Source of the DNA: Marinilabiliaceae bacterium
GTDB taxonomy: Bacteria > Bacteroidota > Bacteroidia > Bacteroidales > Marinilabiliaceae
Assembly (NCBI GenBank): GCA_009777175.1
Contig: WRMI01000019.1
Coordinates: forward strand, 1 to 47,209
Length of the DNA: 47,209 bases
Direction: 5' to 3'
Made by a program: the position numbers and the translations under genes. The notes under the pieces were generated by a model. It saw only the letters and a program-made list of their open reading frames with translations. It was not told where the DNA came from and made no database searches. Numbering within the stretch: the stretch's first letter is position 1; every line of letters begins with the position of its first letter. This document shows, piece after piece, positions 36,250 to 43,995 of this stretch.

Positions 36250-36516
36250 ATGGAAGTAACAATTAAAAAGCCAAAGGTGAGGGCTAAAAATCAAAACGGT
36301 GCGTTATCTATTAGACAAATTCGCAACAGAGTAGGAGATGGATGGGCAATAATCAAAAATCCGGAGTACAATGGTGCAATATTGCTAAAAGGTGAACTAA
36401 TCTATCATAGTAGCGATAGATTTGCAGCATTGGAGGAAATGGGAAAATGTAGGAACGGAGATTTTGCATTCAAGTTCTGTGGAAAACGAGACCCTAATGT
36501 AGCCTATATATTATGA
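36250..36516 (+). CDS. Small protein paired with a retropepsin-like protease
   Basis: An 88-residue soluble protein. Its central WAIIKNPEYNGAILLKGELIYHSSDRFAALEEM has the layout 'W-x-A-I...G-E-L-I-x-H...A-L-E' seen in DUF5678-like small proteins, which often sit next to aspartic proteases. This similarity is tentative. The stop overlaps the protease start by 4 nt (ATGA), showing tight coupling. Possible roles are a substrate, an inhibitor or an antitoxin-like partner. None is shown by the sequence. Confidence 0.6.
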   Translation: MEVTIKKPKVRAKNQNGALSIRQIRNRVGDGWAIIKNPEYNGAILLKGELIYHSSDRFAALEEMGKCRNGDFAFKFCGKRDPNVAYIL

Positions 36517-36899
36517 CAACCATACCCTTTGATAGAAAAGAGCCGCTAGTAATGATACCAGTGACCATAAAAAAAGGCAATGAAATATTACGCTACGAAT
36601 TTGCTGTTGATACTGGCTCAACGATTACGCTTTTTGATAGCGATGTGTTGCGAGAGTTAGGCTATAACCCATCTTACAGCATTGGAACAACCTACACCGT
36701 CACTGCAAGTAAGACCGAAACAGTGCATGAATACAGCCTCGACAACATTATGGCATTGGGTCTTATTAGGAGAAATTTCAAAGTCATTTCAAGAGAACTG
36801 CCAATTGGTTTAGGAATTGACGGACTTTTAGGATTAAACTTCTTTAAACATAAAGAATTGACAATTGATTTTAAACGAGGAGAAATTAGAATACAATAA
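36513..36899 (+). CDS. Retropepsin-like aspartic protease (clan AA)
   Basis: A 128-residue single-lobe aspartic protease. FAVDTGSTITLFDSDVLREL (about residues 30-49) contains the catalytic D-T-G-S, and GLGIDGLLGLNFFK (about 101-114) is the second conserved hydrophobic-Gly loop. As in retroviral proteases, the active enzyme should be a homodimer. It has no signal peptide, so it is probably cytosolic. It is translationally coupled to the 88-aa gene, and the two form a compact cassette between two 72-bp direct repeats. The target is unknown. Confidence 0.8.
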   Translation: MTTIPFDRKEPLVMIPVTIKKGNEILRYEFAVDTGSTITLFDSDVLRELGYNPSYSIGTTYTVTASKTETVHEYSLDNIMALGLIRRNFKVISRELPIGLGIDGLLGLNFFKHKELTIDFKRGEIRIQ

Positions 36900-36913
36900 A
36901 GGAACATAAAAAA

Positions 36914-37180
36914 TAGTGGTTAGCGGTTAGTGATTAGTAGGGGCGACTTTCAAAGTCGCCCCGAATCTCACAACCTAAAATTAGTGTTAATTAGTGTAAT
37001 TAGTGGCTAAAACTAACCTTTGCGCCCCTTGCGTTCTCAACTTTGCGTCTTTGCGTTAAAATTTTTTTATTAACCACAAAGGAACACAAAGGATTCACAA
37101 AGAACACAAAGGAATTAGTGAAAATTAGTGTAATTAGTGGCTTAAACTAACCTTTGTGCGACTTTGAGTAAAAAATCTTA
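36914..37180. repeat. Composite repeats between the retropepsin and HigBA-like cassettes
   Basis: 36914-36985 is the right copy of the 72-bp repeat that also precedes the retropepsin pair. 37028-37130 is a 103-bp block (TTTGCGTCTTTGCG, ACCACAAAGGAACACAAAGG, GAATTAGTGAAAATTAGTG) identical by eye to 37647-37749. The remainder is CTTTGTGCGACTTTGAG-type sequence. Confidence 0.85.
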
Positions 37181-37182
37181 CA

Positions 37183-37344
37183 ACAACTATTAGTTATGTT
37201 GGTAACGAGCGTTATGTTTTTAACCTTAAAGGCAACAATTACAGGATTATAACCGTTATTGCTTTCATCGGTAATGCGATGGTTGTGCGTTGGATAGGTA
37301 CACACGCCGAATATGACAAAATTGAGGATTGTTCAAAAATATAA
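37183..37344 (+). pseudogene. HigB-type toxin remnant (C-terminal part)
   Basis: The frame has no start. From 37195 it reads YVGNERYVFNLKGNNYRI, then VVRWIGTHAEYDKIE and a stop. This is the conserved C-terminal half of HigB-type mRNA interferases (R-x-V-F-N-(I/L)-x-G-N-x-Y-R ... R-x-I-G-T-H-x-E-Y-D). The N-terminal half is replaced by dispersed repeat sequence. It lies 30 nt before a likely antitoxin gene, keeping the HigB-HigA order. Confidence 0.7.
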
Positions 37345-37374
37345 AATAATTATAAAAATTTAAATTACAAAAAC

Positions 37375-37626
37375 ATGCAAACAATATTTAAAGGAATAGA
37401 TAGAATAACAAGCGAGATAGAATTCGACCTTTTGAAAAAGCAACTTGAAACGCTAATCAATGACGCTACCGAGAATGGTTATTTGGCAGTACAAGGCGCA
37501 GACAATGTCTATACTAGGGAAATATCCCGACTTGCCAAGTTGGGCGCGTGTTATGAAGATGAGTTTTTGCATTTGACAGTTGGAAAAAAGAGACATGCCG
37601 CCCAATATTCAACGGTTTTGGCGTAA
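37375..37626 (+). CDS. Putative HigA-like antitoxin, now without an intact toxin
   Basis: An 83-residue protein. LINDATENGYLAVQGADNVYTREISRLAKLGACYEDEF resembles the N-terminal part of antitoxins that follow HigB toxins in Bacteroidota. A C-terminal helix-turn-helix domain is not visible, so the gene may itself be shortened. It follows the HigB remnant by 30 nt. The pair is bracketed by two 103-bp direct repeats. It may persist as a stand-alone antitoxin. Confidence 0.55.
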   Translation: MQTIFKGIDRITSEIEFDLLKKQLETLINDATENGYLAVQGADNVYTREISRLAKLGACYEDEFLHLTVGKKRHAAQYSTVLA

Positions 37627-37646
37627 CTTATCTCGTCAGCCCCTCA

Positions 37647-37935
37647 CTTGCGTTCTCAACTTTGCGTCTTTGCGTTAAAATTTTTTTATTAACCACAAAG
37701 GAACACAAAGGATTCACAAAGAACACAAAGGAATTAGTGAAAATTAGTGAAATTAGTGCCTAAAAAATAAACTTTGTGCGACTTTGTGAAAAAACCTTTG
37801 TGCGACTTCGTGGTAAAAAAAAACCTCAAAGAACACAAAGGAATTTGTGTAAATTCGTGTAATTCGTGGCAAAAAACTAACCTTTGTGCGACTTTGAGAA
37901 AAAACCTTTGTGCGACTTCGTGGTAAAAAATCTAA
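37647..37935. repeat. Composite dispersed repeats, right flank of the HigBA-like cassette
   Basis: 37647-37749 is the second 103-bp block. It is followed by three degenerate copies of CTTTGTGCGACTTTGTG / CGACTTCGTGGTAAAAAA and an AATTCGTGGCAAAAAAC unit. It has no coding content and lies downstream of the convergent Spy-like gene. Confidence 0.85.
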
Positions 37936-37944
37936 CCAATTTGA

Positions 37945-38355
37945 TTATCTAAAAACCGCCCTAATTTTTTGTTTGTACTCCGCATGGAGTTTCATTTGCT
38001 TGGCTATTAATTTTGCTTGTGCGTTAATATTTCTATTGATTAATTTCATATTAACAACATCTTGATTCTCAAGTATTTCAAGCTTTTCTTGTAACGATAG
38101 TAACTGAATTGTAAGAGGGTTTAATTTTTTCTGAAACTCTTCTTCTATTTTGTTTATTTGCGACTTTTGGTCTTCGTTAAGTTCTGCGAAAGCTTTAGAA
38201 AACAAAATATTTTGACGGATATCATTAATTCGTTTATTGTTGATATCGTCTACTAAAAACGGGCGGCGACTTTCGTTTATATTCAACAGTTCTTGTGAAT
38301 TTATTACAAAAATCTTTGTAAACAACAGAATGAAAGTTAAACAAAAAAATTTCAC
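37945..38355 (-). CDS. Secreted Spy/CpxP-like helical protein
   Basis: A 136-residue protein with a signal peptide (MKFFCLTFILLFTKIFVINS). The mature part is almost wholly helical and Lys/Glu/Gln-rich. FAELNEDQKSQINKIEEEF (about residues 56-74) resembles the LTxxQ motif of Spy/CpxP periplasmic chaperones. NINAQAKLIAKQMKLHAEYKQKIRAVF near the C-terminus fits the second helix pair. It is the last gene of an apparent operon with the S41 peptidase (4 nt upstream) and pfkA. A role in envelope stress is inferred from the fold only. Confidence 0.65.
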   Translation of the reverse strand: MKFFCLTFILLFTKIFVINSQELLNINESRRPFLVDDINNKRINDIRQNILFSKAFAELNEDQKSQINKIEEEFQKKLNPLTIQLLSLQEKLEILENQDVVNMKLINRNINAQAKLIAKQMKLHAEYKQKIRAVFR

Positions 38356-38359
38356 GTCT

Positions 38360-39802
38360 TTATGGTTTAAAATTTAATTTTTTCAGATACGAATGGTCAA
38401 TTATTGTTTTGTTTGCCCACGCTTTTTGTTCCATTGATGACCCTATTGTTACAAGTTGGTTATCAGGGAGTTGAGTAGTTGTTTTACTAAAATTGCCGTC
38501 AATAATATGGTCGATGGCAATTTTTAACATTATTTCGTTAGTATCACCGAGTTGCAATTTATCACCGTTATCCTTTTCTTCTTTATCAGGTACGAAACCG
38601 TTTCCAAAATCTGCTTTATCTTCGCTGTTAAAGAAATAACAAACAATCGGTTGCATTCCCCATTTATTTTGAGAATTTTTGTTGTCATAAATAGAAATTG
38701 AGCCAACATTTTTTCCTACAGTAATATTTCCGATAAGAATTATTGGTTTGTCGTTCATATAAGGTTTCAGGCTATTAATGACCAACTCGCTTGCTGATGC
38801 AGTCCATTGACCCGTAAGTATATATATACTATTAATATAACTCCCAATATTGTTGATTGTTTCACCTGTTTGCAACTTATCGCTCATATAATAAAACAGT
38901 TCCTCTTCTCCGAATTGCTTAATTAATTCAGATTGAACCAACTTGTTGTACTGAAGTTTAACAAAAATATTGTTTACGTTATGATTAGGTGCTAACATAC
39001 TACCGAGCATTAATGCGGCACTCATTGAACCGCCGCTGTTATATCTAAGGTCTAAAACTAATTCTGTTATTTGAGAATTTTTAAAATTTTCAAAAACTTC
39101 GTTCAGTTGTTTGTCGTAAATATTACTCTTTTGATCAGGTCCGTTGACGAAGGCATTATAAACTAAATAACCTATTTTATGTCCGTTATTTTCATAAATG
39201 TTGTCATAAAAGACGGGATTTTCGGCGTAGTTTGCATGTTTTATCACTGTTTTATTTGTACTTTCGCCTGTGTTGCGGTCATAAAAGGTTATACTAACCG
39301 AAGTTTCGTCACCCGATAGCAGAGTGCGAAAATTAGACCTATTTAATCTTATTCCGTTAACGTGAGTAAAATAATCTCCTCTTTTTAATCCAATTTCTTC
39401 GGCATTGGTATCAGGTTTTATGTAGGCAATTTGTCCTAATACATTATCTGAATCTAAGGGAGCATATCCTACGTATTCAAAGCCAACGTCTGATTGTGTA
39501 ACTCCGCTTAGCGAATTAAGGAGTTCTAAATAGTTATCCTGTATCCACGAAAAACGGTCGCCATCTCTTTGATCCCTTTTGTATAGAATCGAATAAAAAA
39601 ACTGTTCGGGGTAAAGAGAATAATTTGGCTGATTCGGAATATGTTCATTCCAAAGATAATATATCGACATTTCTTGATAAATCCACTTGTTTATAGTTTC
39701 ATTATCAATAGTTTTGCCTTCGTTGTTATTTACATCATCCTTTTTACAAGAAAAAAGTAAAACAGGAATTAAAATGATTAAAAAATAATTAAGTTTTTTC
39801 AT
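38360..39802 (-). CDS. S41-family C-terminal processing peptidase, lipoprotein
   Basis: A 480-residue protein with a lipobox signal peptide (LIPVLLFSC, Cys19), so it is anchored in the envelope. It has an N-terminal helical cap, a PDZ domain (about residues 95-185, including GLKRGDYFTHVNGI), then the tail-specific protease core. LVLDLRYNSGGSM (about 246-258) is the substrate-binding strand and loop. LTGQWTASASELVINSLKP (about 329-347) contains the nucleophile Ser in the SASE context. VGKNVGS (about 362-368) carries the general-base Lys. The Ser-Lys dyad is intact. It follows pfkA by 11 nt. Confidence 0.85.
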   Translation of the reverse strand: MKKLNYFLIILIPVLLFSCKKDDVNNNEGKTIDNETINKWIYQEMSIYYLWNEHIPNQPNYSLYPEQFFYSILYKRDQRDGDRFSWIQDNYLELLNSLSGVTQSDVGFEYVGYAPLDSDNVLGQIAYIKPDTNAEEIGLKRGDYFTHVNGIRLNRSNFRTLLSGDETSVSITFYDRNTGESTNKTVIKHANYAENPVFYDNIYENNGHKIGYLVYNAFVNGPDQKSNIYDKQLNEVFENFKNSQITELVLDLRYNSGGSMSAALMLGSMLAPNHNVNNIFVKLQYNKLVQSELIKQFGEEELFYYMSDKLQTGETINNIGSYINSIYILTGQWTASASELVINSLKPYMNDKPIILIGNITVGKNVGSISIYDNKNSQNKWGMQPIVCYFFNSEDKADFGNGFVPDKEEKDNGDKLQLGDTNEIMLKIAIDHIIDGNFSKTTTQLPDNQLVTIGSSMEQKAWANKTIIDHSYLKKLNFKP

Positions 39803-39813
39803 ATTGAATGTAA

Positions 39814-40794
39814 TTAAATAGAAAGAATATCAACAATTTCGAGTAAGTTGGGATTGAGTCCTTTTTTATGTTTTAACGTTTGATTAAATGGTGTGTATAT
39901 CATTTCGTTATGCATTGAGCCGACCATAACGCTTTTTTGGTCGTCAATAAGCGCTTGAACGGCAGCAATTCCCATACGTGTAGCCATTACTCTATCGAAA
40001 GCGGATGGCGACCCACCTCTTTGTACATGTCCCAAAATAGTAACTCTGACATCATATTCGGGATGTTTTTGTTCTACAATTTTAGCAATTTCCATTGCAC
40101 CACCTTTTTCGCCACCTTCAGCAACGATAACAATGCTTGAGGATTTCTGTTTTTTGAAACCACTTGTTAAAAAAGCGTCAAGTTTGTCAAAATCAATACT
40201 TACTTCGGGAACAAGAATAGCTTCTGCGCCGGATGCTAATCCGCTTCGTAGAGCAAGAAAACCTGCATCTCTGCCCATTACTTCGATAAAAAAGAGCCTG
40301 CTATGTGCGCTTGCCGTGTCTCTAATTTTATCAACCATACTTACAACAGTATTTAGCGCTGTATCATAACCGATGGTATATTCTGTTCCAAATAGGTCGT
40401 TGTCTATGGTACAAGGAATTCCTACGACTGGAATATTAAAATCCTTTGCAAAAACTCGTGCGCCCGCAATTGTACCATCTCCGCCGAGCACTACTAATCC
40501 ATCTATTTCGTTTTTTTTGAGGTTTTCGTAGGCGGCTGTTCTACCTTCGAAGGTCATAAACTCTTTGCTACGTGCAGATTTTAGTATAGTTCCGCCTTGC
40601 TGAATAATATTACTGACCGATTTAGAGTCCATTGGAATTATGTCATTTTTTACTAAACCGTCGTAACCACGCATAATTCCCATCACTTTTAATTCATTGA
40701 ATATTGCACTACGGACAACCGCTCTAATTGCCGCATTCATGCCAGGCGAATCCCCGCCTGACGTTAAAATCGCTATTTTTTTTATTGAATTCAT
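39814..40794 (-). CDS. pfkA: ATP-dependent 6-phosphofructokinase
   Basis: It phosphorylates fructose 6-phosphate to fructose 1,6-bisphosphate, the committed step of glycolysis. At 326 residues it is the usual bacterial length. Visible motifs are ILTSGGDSPGMNAAIRAVVR (N-terminal ATP loop), LGGDGTIAGA (about residues 101-110), VGIPCTIDNDLFGTEYTIGYDTA (about 124-146, with the catalytic Asp) and EVMGRDAGFLAL (about 169-180). The GGDGT residues favour ATP over PPi as donor. It is the first gene of the minus-strand operon with the S41 peptidase and Spy-like gene. This complements tpiA at the other end of the window. Confidence 0.96.
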   Translation of the reverse strand: MNSIKKIAILTSGGDSPGMNAAIRAVVRSAIFNELKVMGIMRGYDGLVKNDIIPMDSKSVSNIIQQGGTILKSARSKEFMTFEGRTAAYENLKKNEIDGLVVLGGDGTIAGARVFAKDFNIPVVGIPCTIDNDLFGTEYTIGYDTALNTVVSMVDKIRDTASAHSRLFFIEVMGRDAGFLALRSGLASGAEAILVPEVSIDFDKLDAFLTSGFKKQKSSSIVIVAEGGEKGGAMEIAKIVEQKHPEYDVRVTILGHVQRGGSPSAFDRVMATRMGIAAVQALIDDQKSVMVGSMHNEMIYTPFNQTLKHKKGLNPNLLEIVDILSI

Positions 40795-41090
40795 ATTATA
40801 AAGTTATATTAAGTCTATTTAAAAAATATTCAAATGATGTTATATTAATTCACTGATTATAAACATTTTGATTTCTGAAAATTGAAAACCTGAAACTCTA
40901 TTTTCCGCCGCAAAATTAGATAAAATATTTGTTTTCCAAAAATTTATTAAAAAATTTAAAAAATTTGTTTTTTGTAATAAAATTTTTCTTCTTTTGCAAA
41001 CATGAAATAGGATTAAAAATGAGTAATAAAATAATATCAGTATTTAAATATAAATCTGTTAACTTTTTTAAGAAGAGACAATATTTCCAC

Positions 41091-41127
41091 AAAAAAAACC
41101 TCTCATCCATAAAAGACAAGAGGTTTT
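41091..41127 (-). terminator. Intrinsic terminator of the 5S rRNA gene
   Basis: On the minus strand AACCTCT (41119-41125) pairs with AGAGGTT (41097-41103) around a 15-nt loop and runs into a tract of eight T. It begins a few nucleotides after the 5S 3' end. Confidence 0.85.
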
Positions 41128-41133
41128 AAAAGA

Positions 41134-41241
41134 AAGGCGGCGACCTACTCTCCCGGTTTTACTCAGTACCATTGGCGCAGCGGGGCTTAACGACCCTGTT
41201 CGGAATGGGGAGGGGTGTAGCCCCCGCGCTATAACCACCTT
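41134..41241 (-). rRNA. rrf: 5S ribosomal RNA
   Basis: The minus strand reads GGTGGTTATAGCGCGGGGGC, then CCATTCCGAACAGGGTCGTT, AAGCCCCGCTGCGCCAATGG and GGGAGAGTAGGTCGCCGCC. These are the conserved blocks of a Bacteroidota 5S rRNA, with the terminal helix GGTGG.../...CCGCC. The length is about 108 nt. No 23S or 16S gene precedes it: the next 900 bp upstream on its strand are satellite and AT-rich DNA. It therefore appears unlinked to an rRNA operon here. Confidence 0.93.
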
Positions 41242-41249
41242 AATGCTTT

Positions 41250-41435
41250 GTGTAGTTTTCAGTTGTCAGTTGTCAGTTGTCAGTATTGAGTATTTAGTAT
41301 TTAGTATTTAGTATTCAGTATTTAGTATTCAGTATTTAGTAATCAGTAATTAACCACTAACCACTAATCACTAACCACTAACCACTAACCACTAACCACT
41401 AACCACTAACCACTAATCACTAACCACTAATTTCA
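41250..41435. repeat. 7-bp satellite array beside the 5S gene
   Basis: The array passes through four flavours: CAGTTGT, TAGTATT/CAGTATT, CAGTAAT, then ACCACTA/ATCACTA. It starts about 10 nt upstream of the 5S 5' end and is followed by T-rich DNA. Confidence 0.9.
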
Positions 41436-41665
41436 TTTTTTTCATTTTTTTTTTAATTTTTTTTACTATTTTTGTAACCTTTTTTGAAATCTTTATGTAT
41501 AAAGGCACGAAAAATTAATTGTATAAATGCAAATCTGCGTGTTTGCCCAAAAATATTGAAAAGGATAAGAAAACATTTATTGAGGAATATAAAGAGGTTT
41601 TAAAAAAATTTTAACATTGAATATGATGAACGTTATATATTTAAACCAATTGAAGAATAATTGGA

Positions 41666-42021
41666 TGCATTCCTACGGAATGCAGGTGGAGATTTATGCT
41701 TTTTCTACCAAGCGTAGCATTCCTATCGGAATGCAATGTTTTAGATATTTGGAAAAGGGTTTAAATAAATATTTTTGAAATATTTTAAAAAATAAAAAAA
41801 ATAAAAAATGAATAGAGACAAAATAATTTTTCGAGCATTCCAAATGGAATTCAATGGACTTGTTAATGCTAAGGTTTGATAAATATTTTTGAAAATTTTT
41901 TAAATAAAGATAATAATGAAAAATAACAGCCGCAAAATCAGCACTTTAAGCATTCCGTTAGGAATGCAACGCTCGGTAGAAAGCATTTACGCCCCCAAAA
42001 CCCGCATTCCGTTAGGAATGC
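41666..42021. repeat. Five GCATTCC...GGAATGC palindromes upstream of the DGR
   Basis: Palindromes lie at 41666-41684, 41717-41734, 41835-41852 (degenerate), 41950-41967 and 42004-42021. Arms of 7-8 bp (GCATTCC/GGAATGC) surround 3-4 nt loops (TAC, TATC, AAAT, GTTA). They are extragenic and are followed by CACAAAG repeats up to the DGR target gene. The short frame that reads through them is not credible as a gene. Confidence 0.75.
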
Positions 42022-42209
42022 GACCAAAAGTAATATTGCTTTACCACAAAAGGCACAAAGTGTTTTCACGAAGTACACAAAGAGTTAAATATCAACATAT
42101 ATCAAATTGTGCTCTTTGTGCATTCTTTGTGTTCTTTGTGGTTAAGAACACTTTTCACAATGACAACAATTTGAAAATTAATAAATTATAAATTTAATAA
42201 ATAATAAAT

Positions 42210-43346
42210 ATGAATAAAATGATAAAATTTTTCTTAATAATGACTGTAATAGTTAGTTTAAATACAGTCTATGGGCAACAAAACAAAGAAGTTGCCGTGT
42301 TACAACCAAGAGTTATTGGTAAAGGAGAAGTATCGACAAATGACAAGTTGATAATTTCTTCGAGTATGAAGAAGGCTTTTACTCAAGTAGATGGATATGA
42401 AGCCTATTCACGAACAAGTCAATCTTTGATTGCTGCTGAACAAGCATTTCAACTAAGTGGTGCCGTTGATGACAGGCAAATTAAAGAAATTGGCAGACAA
42501 ACGGGCGTTGCTTATATTTGTGTTTTTACTCTTTCAAAAGAGAAAAACGAGCTTGTTGTAAATAGTGAAATTATTAATGTTGTTACCGGAAAAATAGATA
42601 ATTCCGATTTTATTGTTTTACTGAATGTAAATGATAGAGAAAATGTTACGAAACAATGCCAAGAACTTGCTTATAATTTGCTGGGAGTAAGCCATACAAG
42701 TGGTGTAAATACAATTAAAAAAACCAGTAGCAGCGGCACCAAAAGAAACGGCGAAATTTGGAACCCCGACGGAATAGAAATGGTTTACGTTGAAGGCAAA
42801 GGTAGCGGTATAATGGCAACGCCCGGCTTTTATATTGGCAAGTTTGAAGTTACGCAAGAACAGTGGCAAGCAATAATGGGCAGCAATCCAAGCAATTTTA
42901 AGGGTAGCAACCTCCCCGTCGAAAATGTTAGTTGGAATGACGTACAAGAGTTTATTAACAAATTAAATGCCCGCACAGGTAGAAATTACCGACTGCCAAC
43001 AGAAGCAGAATGGGAATATGCTGCACGAGGAGGAAATCTAACCAAAGGATACGAATATAGCGGGAGTAACAGTGTTAATGATGTGGCTTGGTACACAGAA
43101 AACAGCGGAAGTAGCACAAAAACTGTTGGCACAAAGAAACCCAATGAGTTGGGTATTTATGATATGAGCGGAAATGTTTGGGAGTGGTGCCAAGATTGGT
43201 ACGATAGTAGTAACCAATACCGCGTTATTCGTGGCGGTAGTTGGAACCGCGGTGCGGCTTACGGCCGCGTGTCTTACCGCCACGACACCACTCCCAGCTA
43301 TCGCAGCAACAACCTCGGCTTCCGCTTGGCTTTCAGTTCGGAATAA
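42210..43346 (+). CDS. DGR variable target protein: secreted SUMF1/FGE-fold (C-type lectin-like) protein
   Basis: A 378-residue protein with a signal peptide ending near VYGQ. The N-terminal half (about 24-160) resembles CsgG/LpoB-like periplasmic domains (EVAVLQPRVIGKGEV...). A Ser-rich linker leads to a formylglycine-generating-enzyme/sulfatase-modifying fold: GFYIGKFEVTQEQWQAIMG, LPVENVSWNDVQEFI, YRLPTEAEWEYAARGG, GNVWEWCQDWY and GGSW...GFRLA. The last 39 codons before the C-terminal SSE are the variable repeat. In DGRs this fold displays the diversified residues as a ligand-binding surface. It is first in the cassette, followed by HRDC and RT genes. Confidence 0.88.
   Translation: MNKMIKFFLIMTVIVSLNTVYGQQNKEVAVLQPRVIGKGEVSTNDKLIISSSMKKAFTQVDGYEAYSRTSQSLIAAEQAFQLSGAVDDRQIKEIGRQTGVAYICVFTLSKEKNELVVNSEIINVVTGKIDNSDFIVLLNVNDRENVTKQCQELAYNLLGVSHTSGVNTIKKTSSSGTKRNGEIWNPDGIEMVYVEGKGSGIMATPGFYIGKFEVTQEQWQAIMGSNPSNFKGSNLPVENVSWNDVQEFINKLNARTGRNYRLPTEAEWEYAARGGNLTKGYEYSGSNSVNDVAWYTENSGSSTKTVGTKKPNELGIYDMSGNVWEWCQDWYDSSNQYRVIRGGSWNRGAAYGRVSYRHDTTPSYRSNNLGFRLAFSSE
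43221..43337 (+). repeat. DGR variable repeat (VR)
   Basis: These 117 bp align without gaps to the template repeat at 44987-45103. I count 21 mismatches, 14 of them at template adenines (11 codons, mostly AAC/AAT in the template becoming CGC, GGT, TAC, CAC, GAC, ACC, TAT, AGC and CTC). Seven are at non-adenine positions. The 3' ends share CCGCTTGGCTT-like sequence but diverge just after it. Confidence 0.9.
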
Positions 43347-43387
43347 TCGGTCTGTGGGGTAGGGGAGGTAGTCAAGTCGAGAGCAGT

Positions 43388-43440
43388 CGTTTTGCAACGA
43401 GGCAGGCGAAGTGGAACGAAGCCTGCAAAGGTGCAAAACG
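43388..43440 (+). other. Long imperfect hairpin just after the VR
   Basis: CGTTTTGCA (43388-43396) pairs with TGCAAAACG (43432-43440). Inside it, GCAGGC (43402-43407) pairs with GCCTGC (43421-43426). It starts 50 nt after the VR, the place where hairpin/cruciform elements promote retrohoming in studied DGRs. Confidence 0.6.
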
Positions 43441-43450
43441 TGGTTTTGAC

Positions 43451-43487
43451 CAGCCGCCAACGGCGGCTGAAGAAATTTTTTTTTTAG
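43451..43487 (+). terminator. Hairpin with T-tract after the DGR target gene
   Basis: A perfect stem CAGCCGCC-AAC-GGCGGCTG (43451-43469) is followed after AAGAAA by ten T. It is an intrinsic terminator that may limit read-through from the target gene into the HRDC and RT genes. Confidence 0.7.
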
Positions 43488-43503
43488 AAAAAAGTGATCT
43501 ATT

Positions 43504-43995
43504 ATGCAGTTTAAAATATTTGCAATACCAACATCTGATGATGGCACGGCAATAGAGGAGATGAATCGTTTTTTACGTTCTCATCGAGTTTTAGAAGCTG
43601 AGCAGCAGTTACTATCTACAAAAAGTGGTTCTCATTGGCACTTTTGCGTTAAATATCTTGCCAATGCACAACCTGACAATGTTGGACAAGGTGCATCAAG
43701 GATTGATTATAAAGAAGTATTAGACGAAAAGACATTTTCAGTATTTTCCACTTTGCGCGATATCCGCAAAAAAATAGCCGAAGAAGATGGTATGCCCGTT
43801 TATGCTGTTTTTACTAATGAAGAATTAGCAGGCATTGCTGCCCTTGAAAATATCCAACCCGAAACCATAAAAAAAGTGAAGGGTATCGGCGAAAAAAAAT
43901 TAGAACGTTTTGGCAAACGTATGGTGGAATTATTTAATAAAACAAAATCAACAACAACCATTTTTTCTGATGAAACGCAAGGGACACATATTTGA
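43504..43995 (+). CDS. DGR accessory protein with HRDC domain
   Basis: A 163-residue protein. The N-terminal ~65 residues (MQFKIFAIPTSDDGTAIEEM...) form a small domain seen in DGR-linked proteins. Residues about 77-145 form an HRDC helical domain: FSTLRDIRKKIAEEDGMPVY, AVFTNEELAGIAAL, VKGIGEKKLERFGKRMVEL. HRDC domains bind nucleic acid in RecQ and RNase D. In some DGRs an HRDC protein takes the place of Avd, the RT partner. The stop overlaps the RT start by 26 nt, supporting joint synthesis with the RT. Confidence 0.8.
   Translation: MQFKIFAIPTSDDGTAIEEMNRFLRSHRVLEAEQQLLSTKSGSHWHFCVKYLANAQPDNVGQGASRIDYKEVLDEKTFSVFSTLRDIRKKIAEEDGMPVYAVFTNEELAGIAALENIQPETIKKVKGIGEKKLERFGKRMVELFNKTKSTTTIFSDETQGTHI

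Noticed and set aside
41916-42191. 91-residue frame upstream of the DGR target gene
   Set aside because: It reads through two palindromes and the dispersed CACAAAG repeat. No conserved motif.
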